The notes: generated from the letters alone by a model not told the origin. DNA of 64,000 nt from Apium graveolens (GCF_009905375.1 NC_133648.1:307970565-308034564), one strand, 5' to 3'. Positions 44,118 through 55,844 are shown, numbered from the stretch's first letter. A program made the numbers and translations.

Positions 44118-45004
44118 ATGGACAACTCACCAGATCACTAGGAAGAAGAAATTCCAACCGAAGACCCAGAAGTAAACCCAGAAACCACCATGATGAGCAG
44201 ACTTGCTCAGCTTTTGCAACAACCTGTGGCCCCTAAAGTTGGAAACTTCAAACACTTTCAATCTGTTCATCCCCCAGAATTCTTAGGTTTGCCAGACCCG
44301 ATTAAAGCACAGTCATGGATAAGAGAGATGGAAAAAGCTTTTGAGTTAGCAGAAGTTAAGGACGATAAGAAAGCTCAGTATGTGAGTTATTACCTTAAAG
44401 ATGAAGCGAGTTTCTGGTGGGAGTCTTCGAAAGCGTTGTTGGAAGGAAAGAACTTAACATGGGAGAAGTTCACTAAGATGTTTCTGGAGAAATATTTGTC
44501 GAGCTATATGCAAGATCAGTTGGAGATGAAATTTTTGGACCTTAGGCAAGAAGATATGTCGGTAGCGGAGTATGAAGTGAAATTTTTGGAGCTGTCTAGG
44601 TTCGTACCTGAGTATGTAAGTACGGAGGCAAAGAAGGCTAAGGAGTTCCAACAGGGACTTAAGCCATGGATTAAGAGTCAAGTAGTGTTATTGGAGATCA
44701 AGAATTATGCTGCCTTGGTACAAAAGGCAATGATAGTAGAAGGAGAGCGTGAAGCTGCGAGGAGAGAAAATGAAGAAAGGAAAAGGAAATTTGAAAGCTC
44801 GGGGCAAGAGCAAGGAAGCTCGAAGTTTAGAGGAAAGTTTGGAAGGAATGGTGGAGGTCAGCACCAAAAGTTTCAAAAGTTTAAACCGGTAACGGAGCTC
44901 AGAAAAACCGTTTTCAGAAAGCAGGACAACCGAGGAAGGATAACAGACCTCAGATTCAAGAATGCAAGAATTGTGGGAAGAGACACCCGGGAAGGTGTAA
45001 TAAG
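44118..45004 (+). pseudogene. gag of Tekay-2, broken
   Basis: ATG at 44118 (MDNSPDH) is stopped by TAG at 44139; the frame continues from there, and from Met 44190 it is open (MMSRLAQLLQQPV). The core is well kept: FKHFQSVHPPEFLGLPDP, WIREMEKAFELAEVKD, YYLKDEASFWWESSK, MKFLDLRQEDMSVAEYE, FQQGLKPWIKSQV. A frameshift near 44900 puts the first zinc knuckle (44963-44998, CKNCGKRHPGRC, CX2CX3HX3C) in another frame. Homologous to Tekay-1 gag. Confidence 0.88.
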
Positions 45005-46140
45005 TTGGACGTGACATGTTTCAAGTTCATCCAGAAAGGGCATTATTCTTCAGAATGTCCAAATAGAGCAAGGAAGCTTGACTTGGCTTGTTTCAAGTGT
45101 GGAAAGGTGGGCCATGTGGCCAGGAACTGCAAGGAGCCTGTTCAAAAGGCCAATGTTCTTAGGATTGCTGGACCGCCGTCTCTCCCAGCGCCGTCAGCTC
45201 AACCCAGAGCTAGGACTTTTAATATGACAATGAAAGATGCGGTGCAAGATGTGGACGTGGTAGCAGGCACGCTTGTTATTAACTCAATAGAATTAAAAGT
45301 ATTGATGGATTCTGGAGCAACTAGATCTTTATCTCTGAAAGTATTCTTGATAAGTTAAATTGTGTTGCGTACCCTCTGGAACCTAATTTGATTATAGAGG
45401 TAGCAAATCAAGAGAAAGTTATTGTTAATAAGATTTGTCCCGATTGTGATGTGGTAATAGAAGGTCGGCACTTTTCTGCTGACTTAATTCCCTTTAAGTT
45501 AGGAAAATTTGAGGTTATATTAGGAATGGATTGGTTGTCAAGCCATGAGGCGCAAATAGAATGTAAGAGTAAGAAGGTGAAGTTAAGGACCAAGGATGGT
45601 GAGGAAGTGATATTCAAAGGAAAGAGGCAAGAGAAGAAATTCCTAACGGCTATCGAGACAAGGAGATTATTGCGTCAAGGATGCGAAGTTTATTTGTCTC
45701 ATGTTATGGATGTGAAGAAAGAATCCGTGAGGATCGAAGATATCCCAATAGTAAGAGATTTTCCAGATGTATTTCCTGATAAATTGCCTGGACTACCTCC
45801 AGATAGAGAGATCGAGTTTACGATTGATTTGGCTCCTGGAACGGAACCAGTATCGAAAGCTTCTTATCGTATGGCGCCAGTCGAGATGAAGGAATTGGTA
45901 GTACAGTTGCAAGAATTGTTGGATAAAGGAGTAATTCGGCCGAGTGTATCCCCTTGGGGCGCACCGGTGTTGTTTGTAAAGAAAAAGGATGGAAGTATGA
46001 GATTGTGCATTGATTATCGCGAATTAAATAAGTTGACGATTAAGAATAAGTACCCTCTACCGCGAATCAGTGACTTATTTGATCAGTTAAAAGGAGCGTT
46101 GTGTTTCTCCAAGATTGATTTAAGATCTGGGTATCATTAA
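45005..46140 (+). pseudogene. Zinc knuckles, protease and RT N-terminus of Tekay-2, broken
   Basis: 45005-45358 holds a knuckle with its second Cys lost (CFKFIQKGHYSSEC), an intact knuckle (CFKCGKVGHVARNC) and the protease active site (LMDSGATRS). A one-base loss near 45330 shifts the frame; 45388-46140 continues protease ([18 protein letters not shown]) and RT ([45 protein letters not shown]). It ends at TAA 46138, a C to T change of the Gln codon seen in Tekay-1. Confidence 0.9.
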
Positions 46141-47239
46141 TTAAAGATTAAAGCGGAAGATATACCCAAGACAGCGTTTCGAACGAGATATGGACACTAC
46201 AAGTTTTTGGTAGTGGCGTTTGGCTTGACGAACGCGCCAGCCGCATTTATGGATCTTATGAACAGAGTGTTCAAGCAATATTTGGATAAGTTTGTTATTG
46301 TGTTTATTGACGATATACTGATTTACTCCAAGACGAAAGAAGGTCATAAGGAGCATTTGAGGATTTCTTTGGAAATTCTGAGGAAAGAGAGGTTGTACGC
46401 TAAGTTTTCGAAGTGTGAATTTTGGCTAAAGGAAGTGCAATTTCTTGGTCATGTAGTTAATAAAAAAGGAATCAAAGTAGACCCAGCCAAGATAGAAGCT
46501 GTAATGAATTGGGAAAGACCCAAGACTCCTACGGAAGTCAGAAGTTTTCTTGGATTAGCCGGATACTACAGAAGGTTTGTGCAAGATTTCTCTAAGATTT
46601 CTGTCCCATTAACAAAGTTGACAAGAAAGAACGAGAAGTTTATATGGATGGAAAAGTGCGAGGAAAGCTTTCAAGAGTTAAAGAAGAGGCTGGTAATCGC
46701 CCCAATGTTGGTGTTACCGGATGAAAAAAGGAGAGTTTGTGATATTCAGTGATGCTTCGTATAAAGGACTTGGATGTGTGTTAATGCAACACGGGAAGGT
46801 AATAGCATATGCGTCAAGACAACTCAAGCCGCACGAGCAAAAGTATCCAACGCATGATTTGGAATTGGCAGCAATTGTGTTTGCCCCTAAGATTTGGAGA
46901 CATTATTTATACGGGGAAAAGTGCGAGATTTATACAGACCATAATAGTTTAAAGTATATCTTCACTCAAAAGGAATTGAATATGAGACAGAGAAGATGGT
47001 TATAGTTGATCAAAGATTATGATTGTGCGATAAACTATCATCCTGGAAAGGCAAATGTGGTAGCAGATGCTCTAAGTCGCAAGGAAAGGCTGAATCTGTT
47101 AAAATCGTCAGAAGATTTGGTCAAGGATTTTGAAAAGATGGAAATAGAAGTACAGACTCCAGAATTTGGAGGTGAAGCTATATGTGCGATGTCATTTCAA
47201 CCCGAAATTTTGGAAAAGATTCGATGTTGTCAAGAATAA
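46141..47239 (+). pseudogene. RT C-terminus and RNase H of Tekay-2, broken
   Basis: 46141-46752 has [15 protein letters not shown], the catalytic FIDD and [14 protein letters not shown] one-base gain in an A-run near 46725 shifts the frame to 46721-47005, which carries RNase H ([25 protein letters not shown]). TAG at 47003 replaces a Glu codon; 47006-47239 then has the last RNase H motif (ADALSRK), and ends in TAA at 47237. Confidence 0.9.
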
Positions 47240-48625
47240 GTGATGAATCGCGAAAAGGATAAGTTGTCAGGAGAAGAAGTTAAAGCTCAAAAAGATGAAA
47301 AAGGAATATATCGTGTTAACTCACGTATTTGGATACATAATGTTGTGGGACTAAAGCTCGAGATTTTGCAAGAAGCGCATAACTCGAGATTTTCAATTCA
47401 CGCTGGAAGTACAAAAATGTACCAGGATTTAAAAGAAAGCTATTGGTGGCCAAACATAAAAAAGGAAATTGCGGAATGGATAAATAAGTGTTATACGTGT
47501 CAAAGAGTCAAAGCGGAATATCAGAGGCCAAGCGGATTGCTTCAACCACTGGATATACCAGAATGGAAATGGGAACATATCGTGATGGATTTCGTGGTAG
47601 GATTACCTAAAACCAAGTCTAATCATGATGCGATTTGGGTGGTAATCGATCGATTGACGAAGTCAGCACATTTCTTCCCGATAAATGAAAGGTTTTCGTT
47701 GGAAAGGTTGGTCAAATTGTATTTGGATGAGATTGTGATGCGTCACGGAGTTCCTGTATCTATCGTGTCTGATAGAGATCCAAGGTTTAACTCAAGATTT
47801 TGGAGACAATTCCATGATCATTTGGGAACTAAGCTGAAAATGAGTACGGCATATCATTTACAGACTGACGGACAAAGTGAAAGGAAAATTCAAACAATTG
47901 AAGATATGTTGCGAACCTGCGCAATAGATTTCAAAGAAAATTGGGACGATCATTTGCCGTTAATTGAGTTTTCCTACAACAACAGTTATCACGCGAGTAT
48001 TGGCATACCGCCTTATGAAGCGTTGTATGGAAGAAAATATAGGTCCCCTACATATTGGGACGAGGTTGGTGAGCGCAAATTAATTGGCCCAGAGCTAGTT
48101 CAACAAACGAAGGAAAAGGTAGAAATGATTAGAAAAAGATTAATTGCAGCTCAAGATCGACAAGCAAAGTACGCAAATCAAGAATGAAGAGATGTGCAAT
48201 TCGAATCTGGAGACAAAGTCTTGTTAAAGATATCTCCTTGGAAAGGTTTAACCCAATTCGGAAAGAAAGGGAAGTTGAGTCCTAGGTATATTAGACCATT
48301 TGAAGTACTGCGACAAGTTGGGAAGGTGGCATATGAATTAGCGCTACCTCCGCAAATGCAACATCTACACAATGTATTTAATGTTTCTCTTCTGAAGAAG
48401 TATAATGCTGATGCGAACCATGTGATCGAATTGGAACCAGTGGAAATTCAACCGGATTTGTCTTATGTGGAACAACCAGTTCGAATCTTAGACCGAAAGG
48501 AGAGGACACTTAGAAATAAAGTTGTACCTCTAGTTAGAGTGTTGTGGAGAAATCCACTAGTGGAAGAATCAACTTGGGAATTAGAAAATGAAATGCAAGA
48601 AAAGTATCCCCATCTATTTGCTTAG
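47240..48625 (+). pseudogene. Integrase and chromodomain of Tekay-2, one stop
   Basis: The zinc finger ([20 protein letters not shown]), the catalytic core ([25 protein letters not shown]) and GPY-like region (YGRKYRSP) are open to 48187. TGA at 48185 replaces an Arg codon. 48194-48625 then gives the C-terminal fold ([26 protein letters not shown]) and the chromodomain-like end ([19 protein letters not shown]) up to the natural stop TAG at 48623. All three DDE residues are present. Confidence 0.9.
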
Positions 48626-48652
48626 ACTAGATTCTGGGGACAGAATCCTTTT

Positions 48653-48665
48653 AAGGAGGGTAGAT
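48653..48665 (+). other. Polypurine tract of Tekay-2
   Basis: AAGGAGGGTAGAT directly before the 3' LTR, preceded by GGGACAGAATCCTTTT as in Tekay-1. The T residues make it weaker than the tracts of Tekay-1 and Tekay-N. Confidence 0.75.
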
Positions 48666-48936
48666 TGTGACGACTGAGAATTTTGCGACGTAATTAAGTC
48701 AACAAAGTATGCTTTATTTGATGTGATTATAATTATGTGATTAAGTATTGGTTAATTGTCTTTACTGTATATTAGAATCTAGGAGCGTAAATAGAAGCGT
48801 TCCAATTTAAAGAGTCAGCTTAGGAGTTAAGCTGTGTTGTCGGGCCGTCAAGTAGAACGGAACCCGTCCTAAAAGGGATTAAGGTATTTAAAATATGAAC
48901 TATGTGTTATTATGTGAAATGAAATGCTTGAGTAAA
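48666..48936 (+). mobile_element. 3' LTR of Tekay-2, first part
   Basis: Starts TGTGACGACTGAGAATTTTG and matches 38719-38990 until GTAAA at 48932-48936, where Tekay-N is inserted. Confidence 0.92.
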
Positions 48937-51034
48937 TGTAATAACCCCAAAATTTTTCAACTTTTTGTAACCCTTGTGAATAGTGTTTTAGCTGAATGAG
49001 AAAACTTTTCACGCCACACTATGTAGGGGTTCTGTTATGGATATTCTGGGATTTTATTAGTACTATATGAAGTATATAAGTGTATGTAAATATCGTCAGA
49101 ACCCAATTCCGAACACTTTGGTTTTTCCCGGAAATCCACAAGATACGGAGAGAATTGAGTATAAGGTAACAGGATAAAAAGGATTTAAATTAAAGGATTA
49201 TAATAGAGGATCATAAAAAGGAATATAATGTATTGAGAAAGGTCAAGGGAACCTAAGTAATAAGATCCCGGGTATGATCCTTCAAACGATAAACGAGAAC
49301 GAAAGTTAAGCGAACCGTGCAACAGATCAGCGGTCATTAGGCAAACGATTAGGGAGTTAATCAAAGGGTTTAAGGGGAGTGATGTCATCCAACCAATAGA
49401 AAGGAGACAAGGAAGGGAGGATGACATCATAGGGGTGACATAAGCATGACATGGAAGGAAGGAGGTGTGGTTGATTTAGGACCACACAAATGCAAGGACA
49501 AGGTGGTAATTTGCTAAATCAAAAACAAAACCAAGCCAACCAACTAGCAAATCATTTCATCAAAAGTCAAAAAAAAATCAGCCAAGGCATTGTTCTTCAT
49601 CTTGCTCACGGCTTTTTGCATTTTTCAAAGCTTAAAATTTCCAAAATCAAGATCCAAGCATCCTTAATTGGTAAGAAAATTCCCTAACCTTCTTTATGCT
49701 TAGTAATGGCTATATCATAAGTTTAAGCCACAAATTCTTTCTCTAGCTTCTTGATTTAATCATTGGAGAAGACAATGAATAGTGTTTTCAAGTTTTAACT
49801 TGAGTTTTTTTCTTGTTTTCTTGAAGATCCAAGCTTTCTTAAGACTACTCCAAGCTTATTAAGGCTTCCTAGCTTCACCCACCAATCCAAGGAAGGTATA
49901 CCACTTTCAAACCCTAGGTTCATATATATTATAAAGTGATTTTGATGAGTAAGATGTTATGGTATCTTGTTGTTATGTTTAGAGTTGAGATTTGGAATGG
50001 TGGTGAAATGAAATGATAATTTAGTGGTTTTGATTTAAAGAAACTTAAAGCATGATTAAAGTTAGGTTAAGCATATGTATGAATGAGTAATATTGAATTG
50101 TTTGGGATTGTTATGATGTGGTAAGGATGGGTGTTTGATGTGTGTGGATTTGAGGATGGTTTGTGATGATTGTGGGTAGTTTTAAAAATGGGAAATCGCG
50201 TAAACATAGCCGTCGTAACGTCCGATTTTCTTTGGACTGTTTTTGTGCATAGCATTAGGACCCGAGAACCCCCTGCTAAATTGTGACCACTGCCATGTTT
50301 AGATAGCTCATGTTACGAGCTTCGTTTTGATATGTAGTTCGTCCGATTCCGATTTACGGTTTAGGAGAAACGACCGTTTCAAGTAACGGCGTTTCACGAG
50401 CGAAACTTTTTCCCTCGCCTTACTTTGGAATGTAGGTTAAAGACCAAAAAGGATTAATTAATGTGTGAAACATTTATGGTAAGTGTGTTAGGCAGTTGGT
50501 AAGTCATTCGCGAAGGAATCGCGTTAAAACTCGTAAAGGTCAATTTATTAAAAATGGTGGAGCCGAGGGTACTCGAGCGAATTAAGTAAATCGTTAAGCG
50601 CGAAAGCGAACGTTAGGACTCTAAATGGTTAAAGTCTAGTTTCTTAAGCGACCGGGGTTTAATTCCGACTTATGTTGTTGTTCATAGGTTATCGGACCCA
50701 CTCTAAGCTTAAGCCTATCCGGGAGCGCTCAGGCAAGTATTCTATCCGATACACTGTTGTTGTGATGTAAATGTATGTATATGCATTATCTTGTGATATT
50801 GCATGATTGTTATTTAGCAAATGTTGCGATATATTGTAGCATGTGATATGGTATATATGCATGCCTGTTTTATATTCTTGAGATATATATCTGTTGGTTT
50901 ATTTGATAATACCTATGCTAGAGGATAGTTGTATCTTGCATATGCCCTTAGTATAGGGACCCAAAGGTGAAAATATTTTCTAAAACCGGGAGTCGAGGAT
51001 CCCGAGTAGATTTTTTGTATATATGGATATGGAA

Positions 51035-51035
51035 C

Positions 51036-51068
<33 letters not shown>
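51035..51068. repeat. AT microsatellite
   Basis: TATATA run interrupted once by TTTAT; two bases longer than in the other LTR. Confidence 0.85.
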
Positions 51069-51072
51069 GGTT

Positions 51073-51567
51073 ATAGTTTTTCCAAACTATTAACCGAATA
51101 AGGTTTATTCGATAACTTTATTTTATTTAATGAATATTATTACGAATATTCATTCGAGGACTTATGACTCCTTTCTTTTATTTAATGAATATTATTTATA
51201 ATATTCATTCGAGGTATTATGACTCAGCTTATTTTATTTATTGAATATTATTTGAATATTCATTTGAGGATCTATGACTCCGATTATTTGCTGAGATATA
51301 TTCTTTATTTTATTAAAGAATAAGGTGTCGATAATCAAACTTATTTTTGATTATTCAAATAAAGATATTACTTTCGTATAAGTATATCTTTGATTATTTG
51401 CTATTCATTTCAAGTATAAGTTTTAATACTTCTACTTCAATTATTTTATAAAGATTATTTTTATGGGAATATTATTTATATAATAATATTCAGACATTTT
51501 CTAAATATTCTGGGGACTGATTTACTTCATTAAATCAGTTTTACTCCAAACACTCTTTAAAGTGTTT
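51073..51567 (+). repeat. Chain of twelve consecutive hairpins in the Tekay-N 5' LTR
   Basis: Back-to-back inverted repeats, stem length in parentheses: 51073-51090 (7), 51095-51111 (7), 51129-51154 (10), 51184-51209 (11), 51242-51262 (8), 51299-51322 (9), 51331-51354 (9), 51361-51391 (12 with one bulge), 51412-51431 (6), 51467-51491 (10), 51516-51539 (9), 51548-51567 (7). Apart from the bulge all stems are perfect, with loops of 3-8. Hairpins three to five lie in three diverged direct repeats of about 57 bp ending CGAGG..TATGACTC. The same chain occurs in the 3' LTR at about 60705-61199. Confidence 0.85.
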
Positions 51568-52558
51568 TCGAGTCTTTAAAATGATTTTCAAAAGTTAGAG
51601 CGGATCCCAAAACTATTTTTATATTTAAGATCTTCCTTTTAAAAAGGGGATTTAAATACTCGCTCAAAACCTGGGGGATCCGGCTCGGTGGTGTGTTTTA
51701 TATTCGCAACAAGGTTGCTGTCTTGGTAAAAGAGTTTTTGATTACTTACCCAATATTCGGGAAGTAAAATTCTTGGAACAAGTTAATCCATTAACAGGCA
51801 TCGCCTGGGAAATATCGGTGAGTTTTCCTTTCCAACTAGATACGACTTCTTGGTGGAGCCGTATCAACAAGTTTCTACTTGGGGAAAGGGGGAAACGAGC
51901 TTTACGTTTCAGAGTCATGGATTTCATCTGAACTAGGAGTGGCGTAAGTGGTCGAGTAGCGCCGGCCCAGCCTTATTATATTGGCCCAAATGGCCTGGAA
52001 GTTCCGCTAAGGCGGTCCATTCCTTAGGAGTTCAGTGTTCGGTTGACAAGTAAATCCGACAGGTTCTCCTCTACATGTAGAAAATGGTGGGGTTGTACTA
52101 CTACGACTGATCATCGTAAGTGGTCTTCCTGGCGCGGTAAACTCCCGTAATGAGTTCATCATCCATTTGGATAATTCTGCAACACTACCCGTAGCATTTC
52201 GATCGAAAGGCTACTAATGGGTGGTTGCCGAAGCATTGACAGGGTCAAACATTTTTATTGGTGTATCCATTGAATGAAGTATCTCGTAACTTCATCTCTT
52301 TTCAAAATATTTCAAAGATCAAATATTTTCAAGTTTTATTTGTGGTCTCATCTATAAGATGACCTCGTGAATCTTATAATACTTTGAACGGTGATAGTTC
52401 AAGTAGCTTTATAAATGATATAAGTGTGGGGAAGTATTGGTAACTTCATTCCTTGTTTTTACTTATATCTAGTAAGTAATTATCTTACACACGATAAAGA
52501 TTTTAGTAAGTATCCATTTAGATACTTGTGTTATTGTTATCACTACATATTATCTTGC

Positions 52559-52572
52559 GAGCTGTAAGGCTC
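52559..52572 (+). repeat. LTR hairpin, Tekay-N
   Basis: GAGC, six bases, GCTC, flanked by CTTGC on the left. Same position as in the other Tekay LTRs. Confidence 0.55.
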
Positions 52573-52615
52573 ACTCTTGCTTTATTTCTTCATCACACAA
52601 CAACAGTTAGGAGAG

Positions 52616-52717
52616 ATGGCCAGACTCCAGCAGACCCAGCGCAAGCGCGTGGGAAGCGTCCCGCGTCTTCCCGCTGATATTGTAGCTGCTATAGCTGCAG
52701 AGGTAGATCCATTGTAG
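52616..52717 (+). CDS. Small basic frame in the Tekay-N 5' LTR (33 residues)
   Basis: Starts MARLQQTQRKRVGSVPRLPA and ends in a short Ala-rich acidic stretch before TAG. It lies 44 bases after the LTR hairpin and 290 before the LTR end. Its local GC content is well above the surrounding LTR, which suggests constraint. It compares in place and basic start with the frame at 42496 in Tekay-2. Confidence 0.4.
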   Translation: MARLQQTQRKRVGSVPRLPADIVAAIAAEVDPL

Positions 52718-53009
52718 TTTAGACCATCTACTCTTGAGAATCCAATTATGTATAATTATAACTTGTGGCAGATAATGGCAATTAACTGTAAATTATCAAG
52801 TAATCATTTTGGGTTGTAATAATTTTAAATTGTGGATTCAAAGACTTGTACTTATTTAAATTTCATCTCTGAGACTATAACGGGTTGTGGTGTGTGTTAG
52901 TGTGGGGTCACAGCATAAGGTTATTTATTAATTAAGTGAAGTGATATTGTGGAAAGAAAGACCGTGACGACCCGGATCCCCGACCCCGGATCTGGGGGTG
53001 TTACAGAAA

Positions 53010-53021
53010 TGGTATCAGAGC
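53010..53021 (+). other. Primer binding site of Tekay-N
   Basis: TGGTATCAGAGC, perfect initiator-Met site, four bases after the LTR. Intact, unlike the coding region. Confidence 0.9.
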
Positions 53022-53177
53022 TAAGCGTTATAAACCTCAGAGATGATGGGACGTTAAGATAATAAGTTCACTAAGATAATAAGAACTCTTGCCAAGTTCA
53101 TAGTCGGACTACCTAACGTAGTACTGACAGTTAAAACCCTTATGGGAACCCTTATAAATATCGTGATAGGAGCGTAG

Positions 53178-53399
53178 TTCGTTATCGTATATGGTAGCGG
53201 GACTCCGAACCCTGAGGTTGAGGAGCAACATCGCGATGATATTTTATTACTAATTGGAGATCGGATTGCGGATCCGATAGAGTGTCCTAATGCAGGACCG
53301 GATGATGTTGATAGTGAGGATGTAGCGGTTGATGATGTTGTCCTAGAAGGGATAGTTATTGAGGAGGATCCCATGGAGGATCCTGACAAGAATGAATAA
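53178..53399 (+). pseudogene. Acidic fragment, probably the pre-gag frame of Tekay-N
   Basis: An open stretch of 73 codons without a proper start, rich in Asp and Glu (GPDDVDSEDVAVDDVV, EEDPMEDPDKNE). It begins about 160 bases after the PBS, matching the place of the acidic half of the pre-gag frame of Tekay-2. The helical half is missing. Confidence 0.4.
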
Positions 53400-53424
53400 A
53401 GGACCACTGAGGAATTGATGACCA

Positions 53425-54275
53425 TGGTTAGGGAAACTACCAGAGGTAGGATTGGCCGGTCACTACCGGAGGTTCGTTCAAGTTGTAAAGATAGTAGCCC
53501 TTTAACGCGGCTTACTCGTAAGACTGAGAAGTTCAAATGGACAGAGAAATACGAGAAAAGATTTTAAGAACTGAAGCAAAGATTGGTGACGGCCCCTATG
53601 ATGGCGTTGCCGGATGGAAAAGGAGATTTTGTGATTTGTAAGTGACGCTTCGCATAAGGAATTAGGGTGCTTCTTATATAGCACAGCAAGATAATCGCGT
53701 CTGCGTCAAGACAATTAAGGAAGTATAAAATTCGATATCCCCACCCATGAGCTTGGGCTCGTGGCAATAGTTTTTCCCTAAAGATTGGAGGCACTACTTG
53801 TATGGAGAGAAGTGCAAGATTTACACAAACCATAGGAGCTCTAGTACATTTTTGCGTAGAAAGAGCTCAACATACGCCAGAGGAGGCGGTTAGAGCTAAT
53901 CAAGGATTACGATTATGAGATTCTTTATCATTCGGGGGAAAGCCAATGTGGTGGCTGATGCCTTAGTAAAAAGGAGAGACTCAAGATGATAATGTCTTTT
54001 GGGGAGTTTATAAGAGATTTTGAGAAAATGGAAATAGAAGTGAAGGTAACCGGAGCCGGTACCGAAAAGCTGTTTGAGATTGCAATACAGCCCGAATTAT
54101 TGGAAAAGAAAATATTGTGCCAGTAAAAGTGATGAATGAAGGCAGAGAGCCAACAAATAGGTATGAGATTAATACCGAGAGAGATGATAAGGGAATAATG
54201 AGGTATTCCTATAGAATTTGGGTTCCAAAGGTTTAAGAGCTTAAAGATGAAATCTTAGATGAAAGCTAGTTTGAG
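53425..54275 (+). pseudogene. Misplaced RT-end / RNase H / integrase-start block, upstream of gag
   Basis: Reads in order: LAGHYRRFVQ (end of RT, about 53455); TEKFKWTEKYEKRF, then stop, then LVTAPMMALPDGKGDFVI (RNase H); [16 protein letters not shown] and NVVADAL (end of RNase H, about 53895-53970); FEKMEIEVKV, IAIQPELLEK and the integrase start ELKDEILDES (about 54240). It has stops and shifts but is better kept than the pol remnants downstream. Lying before gag, it is out of normal order. Confidence 0.75.
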
Positions 54276-54519
54276 GAATAAGAGTTAGAGCAAACCCTGA
54301 ACGTGATAGTCAGGGAGGTTGCCACCAAGACAAAAGGAACCCATAACATAATGGAGTGGAAAATGAGGATTTTAAATTAAAAGATGACCCCAATTATGGG
54401 GAGTAGGAAGAAACATTTAGACTGAGGAAGCAAAAGTCGAAGCGAGATAAGGAGACCCGAGACGGTACTCCTATACGGAAATTCATGGACCTGTCTAAAA
54501 AGAACTTAGACTATTATCC

Positions 54520-55020
54520 CCAACCACCACCCTGAGGAGACAGTGCGGTGAGAAATTCTTACATGACCTTTAAGTCGCTAAGCTCTCAGAGTTCCAAGGA
54601 ACAAGCTGACCCAGTCGAGGCAAGAGCCTGGCTAAAGGAAATATAGGAATCATTCGAGATTCTAAATGATTGACGAACCACAAAAGACTGTTTTGTCACT
54701 TACCCTCCCAAGAGAGAGACCACCCGCTGGTGAAAGGCCAAGGAAGGCACGGAGCAAGAGATTATAATAAACTGATTAAAGTTCAGCCAATTGTTTTCGG
54801 GATCGTAATTCCCAAGGTTATGGAATAGTGTAAAAGCTTTAGAGCCAGAACAAAGGCAGACGAGTATGATGAATTATGAATCTAAGCTGTAAAAGTTGTT
54901 AAGATTCGTTCTGAAGACGCGAATCCAGAATGACGGGATATTTGAAATCAATGCTTATGTTGTGTTGGTTCATGAAATAATGATAAGAGAAAAGAAAATA
55001 AAAAGGAATTGAAGTGGAGA
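54520..55020 (+). pseudogene. gag remnant of Tekay-N
   Basis: Decayed gag core: MTFKSLSSQSSKEQADPVEA and RAWLKEI at 54563-54645, TRWWKAKEGTE near 54730, MMNYESKL near 54870, LLRFVLKTRIQN, and FEINAYVVLVHEIMI near 54945. More than five stops. It corresponds to the core of Tekay-1 and Tekay-2 gag. Confidence 0.7.
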
Positions 55021-55844
55021 GGAATAAAAAGGCAACAGAGTTTGAGGAATGATAAGGGAGTTGGGTATGAGGAAACCCTAAAGACTCCTATTAATAGAAA
55101 TAGAAAAGTATATGATCGTCAGGATGAGGGTGATTCACCATGAGTTAAAGTTGACGGTTGAAGGCATAAGAGATGCATATAGTTTATCCCCTGTAAGTTG
55201 GGAGGATTCGAGGAAACCTTGAGATAATTCGAAGGATAAATAATGAGACGCGGATAGACTAAGGGGATAAGAAAGTAAGAAATTAAGAAAATTGGATGAA
55301 GGAAGTGACCTTCAAGAAGGTGAAGTGTAAGACCGGTGGCATAATACCCAGAAAGGGAGACGCCAGATATGAAAGATATCCCAACATTGAGGTGACTGTT
55401 GAGATAAACAACAAAAGTAAATAAGGAATTATTAAGAATAAGTTCACGTTGAACACGACCAATATCTTCCAGAACATCCATGTTATCGTTACCAGATTAG
55501 GCAAGAAAAGCGGATAACCGTTGTTATCTTTTGGAGGCCATTTTGATTAACCTCATTTTGTATACAGATGTTATTGTGAAATTAGGCATTTACTATCGAG
55601 GTGGGAATGATTGAATAAGATACCCATATCAGGGATATATGACTTTATTTATCCATGGAAGGATGCTTGTACCTTTTTAAAGGTGGAATTAAGGCTAGAA
55701 CATCGGTAACTTAAAATGAATCCTAGGGGAATGCATAAAGGTTTGCATTTCACCCTTAATAGGGATAGTATGAGTTTTGACAATATGAATTGGAAAGGGT
55801 TAAGGTAGTAACAACCTTTAAGGATCAATGGAGAAATTTTTTCA
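55021..55844. other. Unassigned interior of Tekay-N (expected protease and RT start)
   Basis: About 820 bases where zinc knuckles, protease and the first half of RT would be expected. I cannot recognise any of their motifs in any frame. Minus-strand frames of 73 and 120 codons here look incidental. Confidence 0.55.

Larger units (their letters stand above)
48937..53005 (+). mobile_element. 5' LTR of Tekay-N (4069 bp)
   Basis: Starts TGTAATAACCCCAAAATTTT and ends TCTGGGGGTGTTACA next to the PBS. It contains an AT run (51035-51068), a chain of hairpins (51073-51567), the LTR hairpin (52559-52572) and a small basic frame (52616-52717). Several incidental frames of 61-81 codons recur identically in the other LTR and are not genes. 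Confidence 0.94.

Noticed and set aside
49185..51927. Frames of 61-81 codons inside the Tekay-N LTR, repeated at 58819-61559
   Set aside because: They recur only because the LTR is duplicated. They have no domain and lie on both strands in AT-rich LTR.
53054..53833. Minus-strand frames of 60-160 codons in Tekay-N
   Set aside because: Lie opposite the acidic pre-gag and RNase H remnants; Ser/Thr-rich shadow of an acidic plus-strand sequence.
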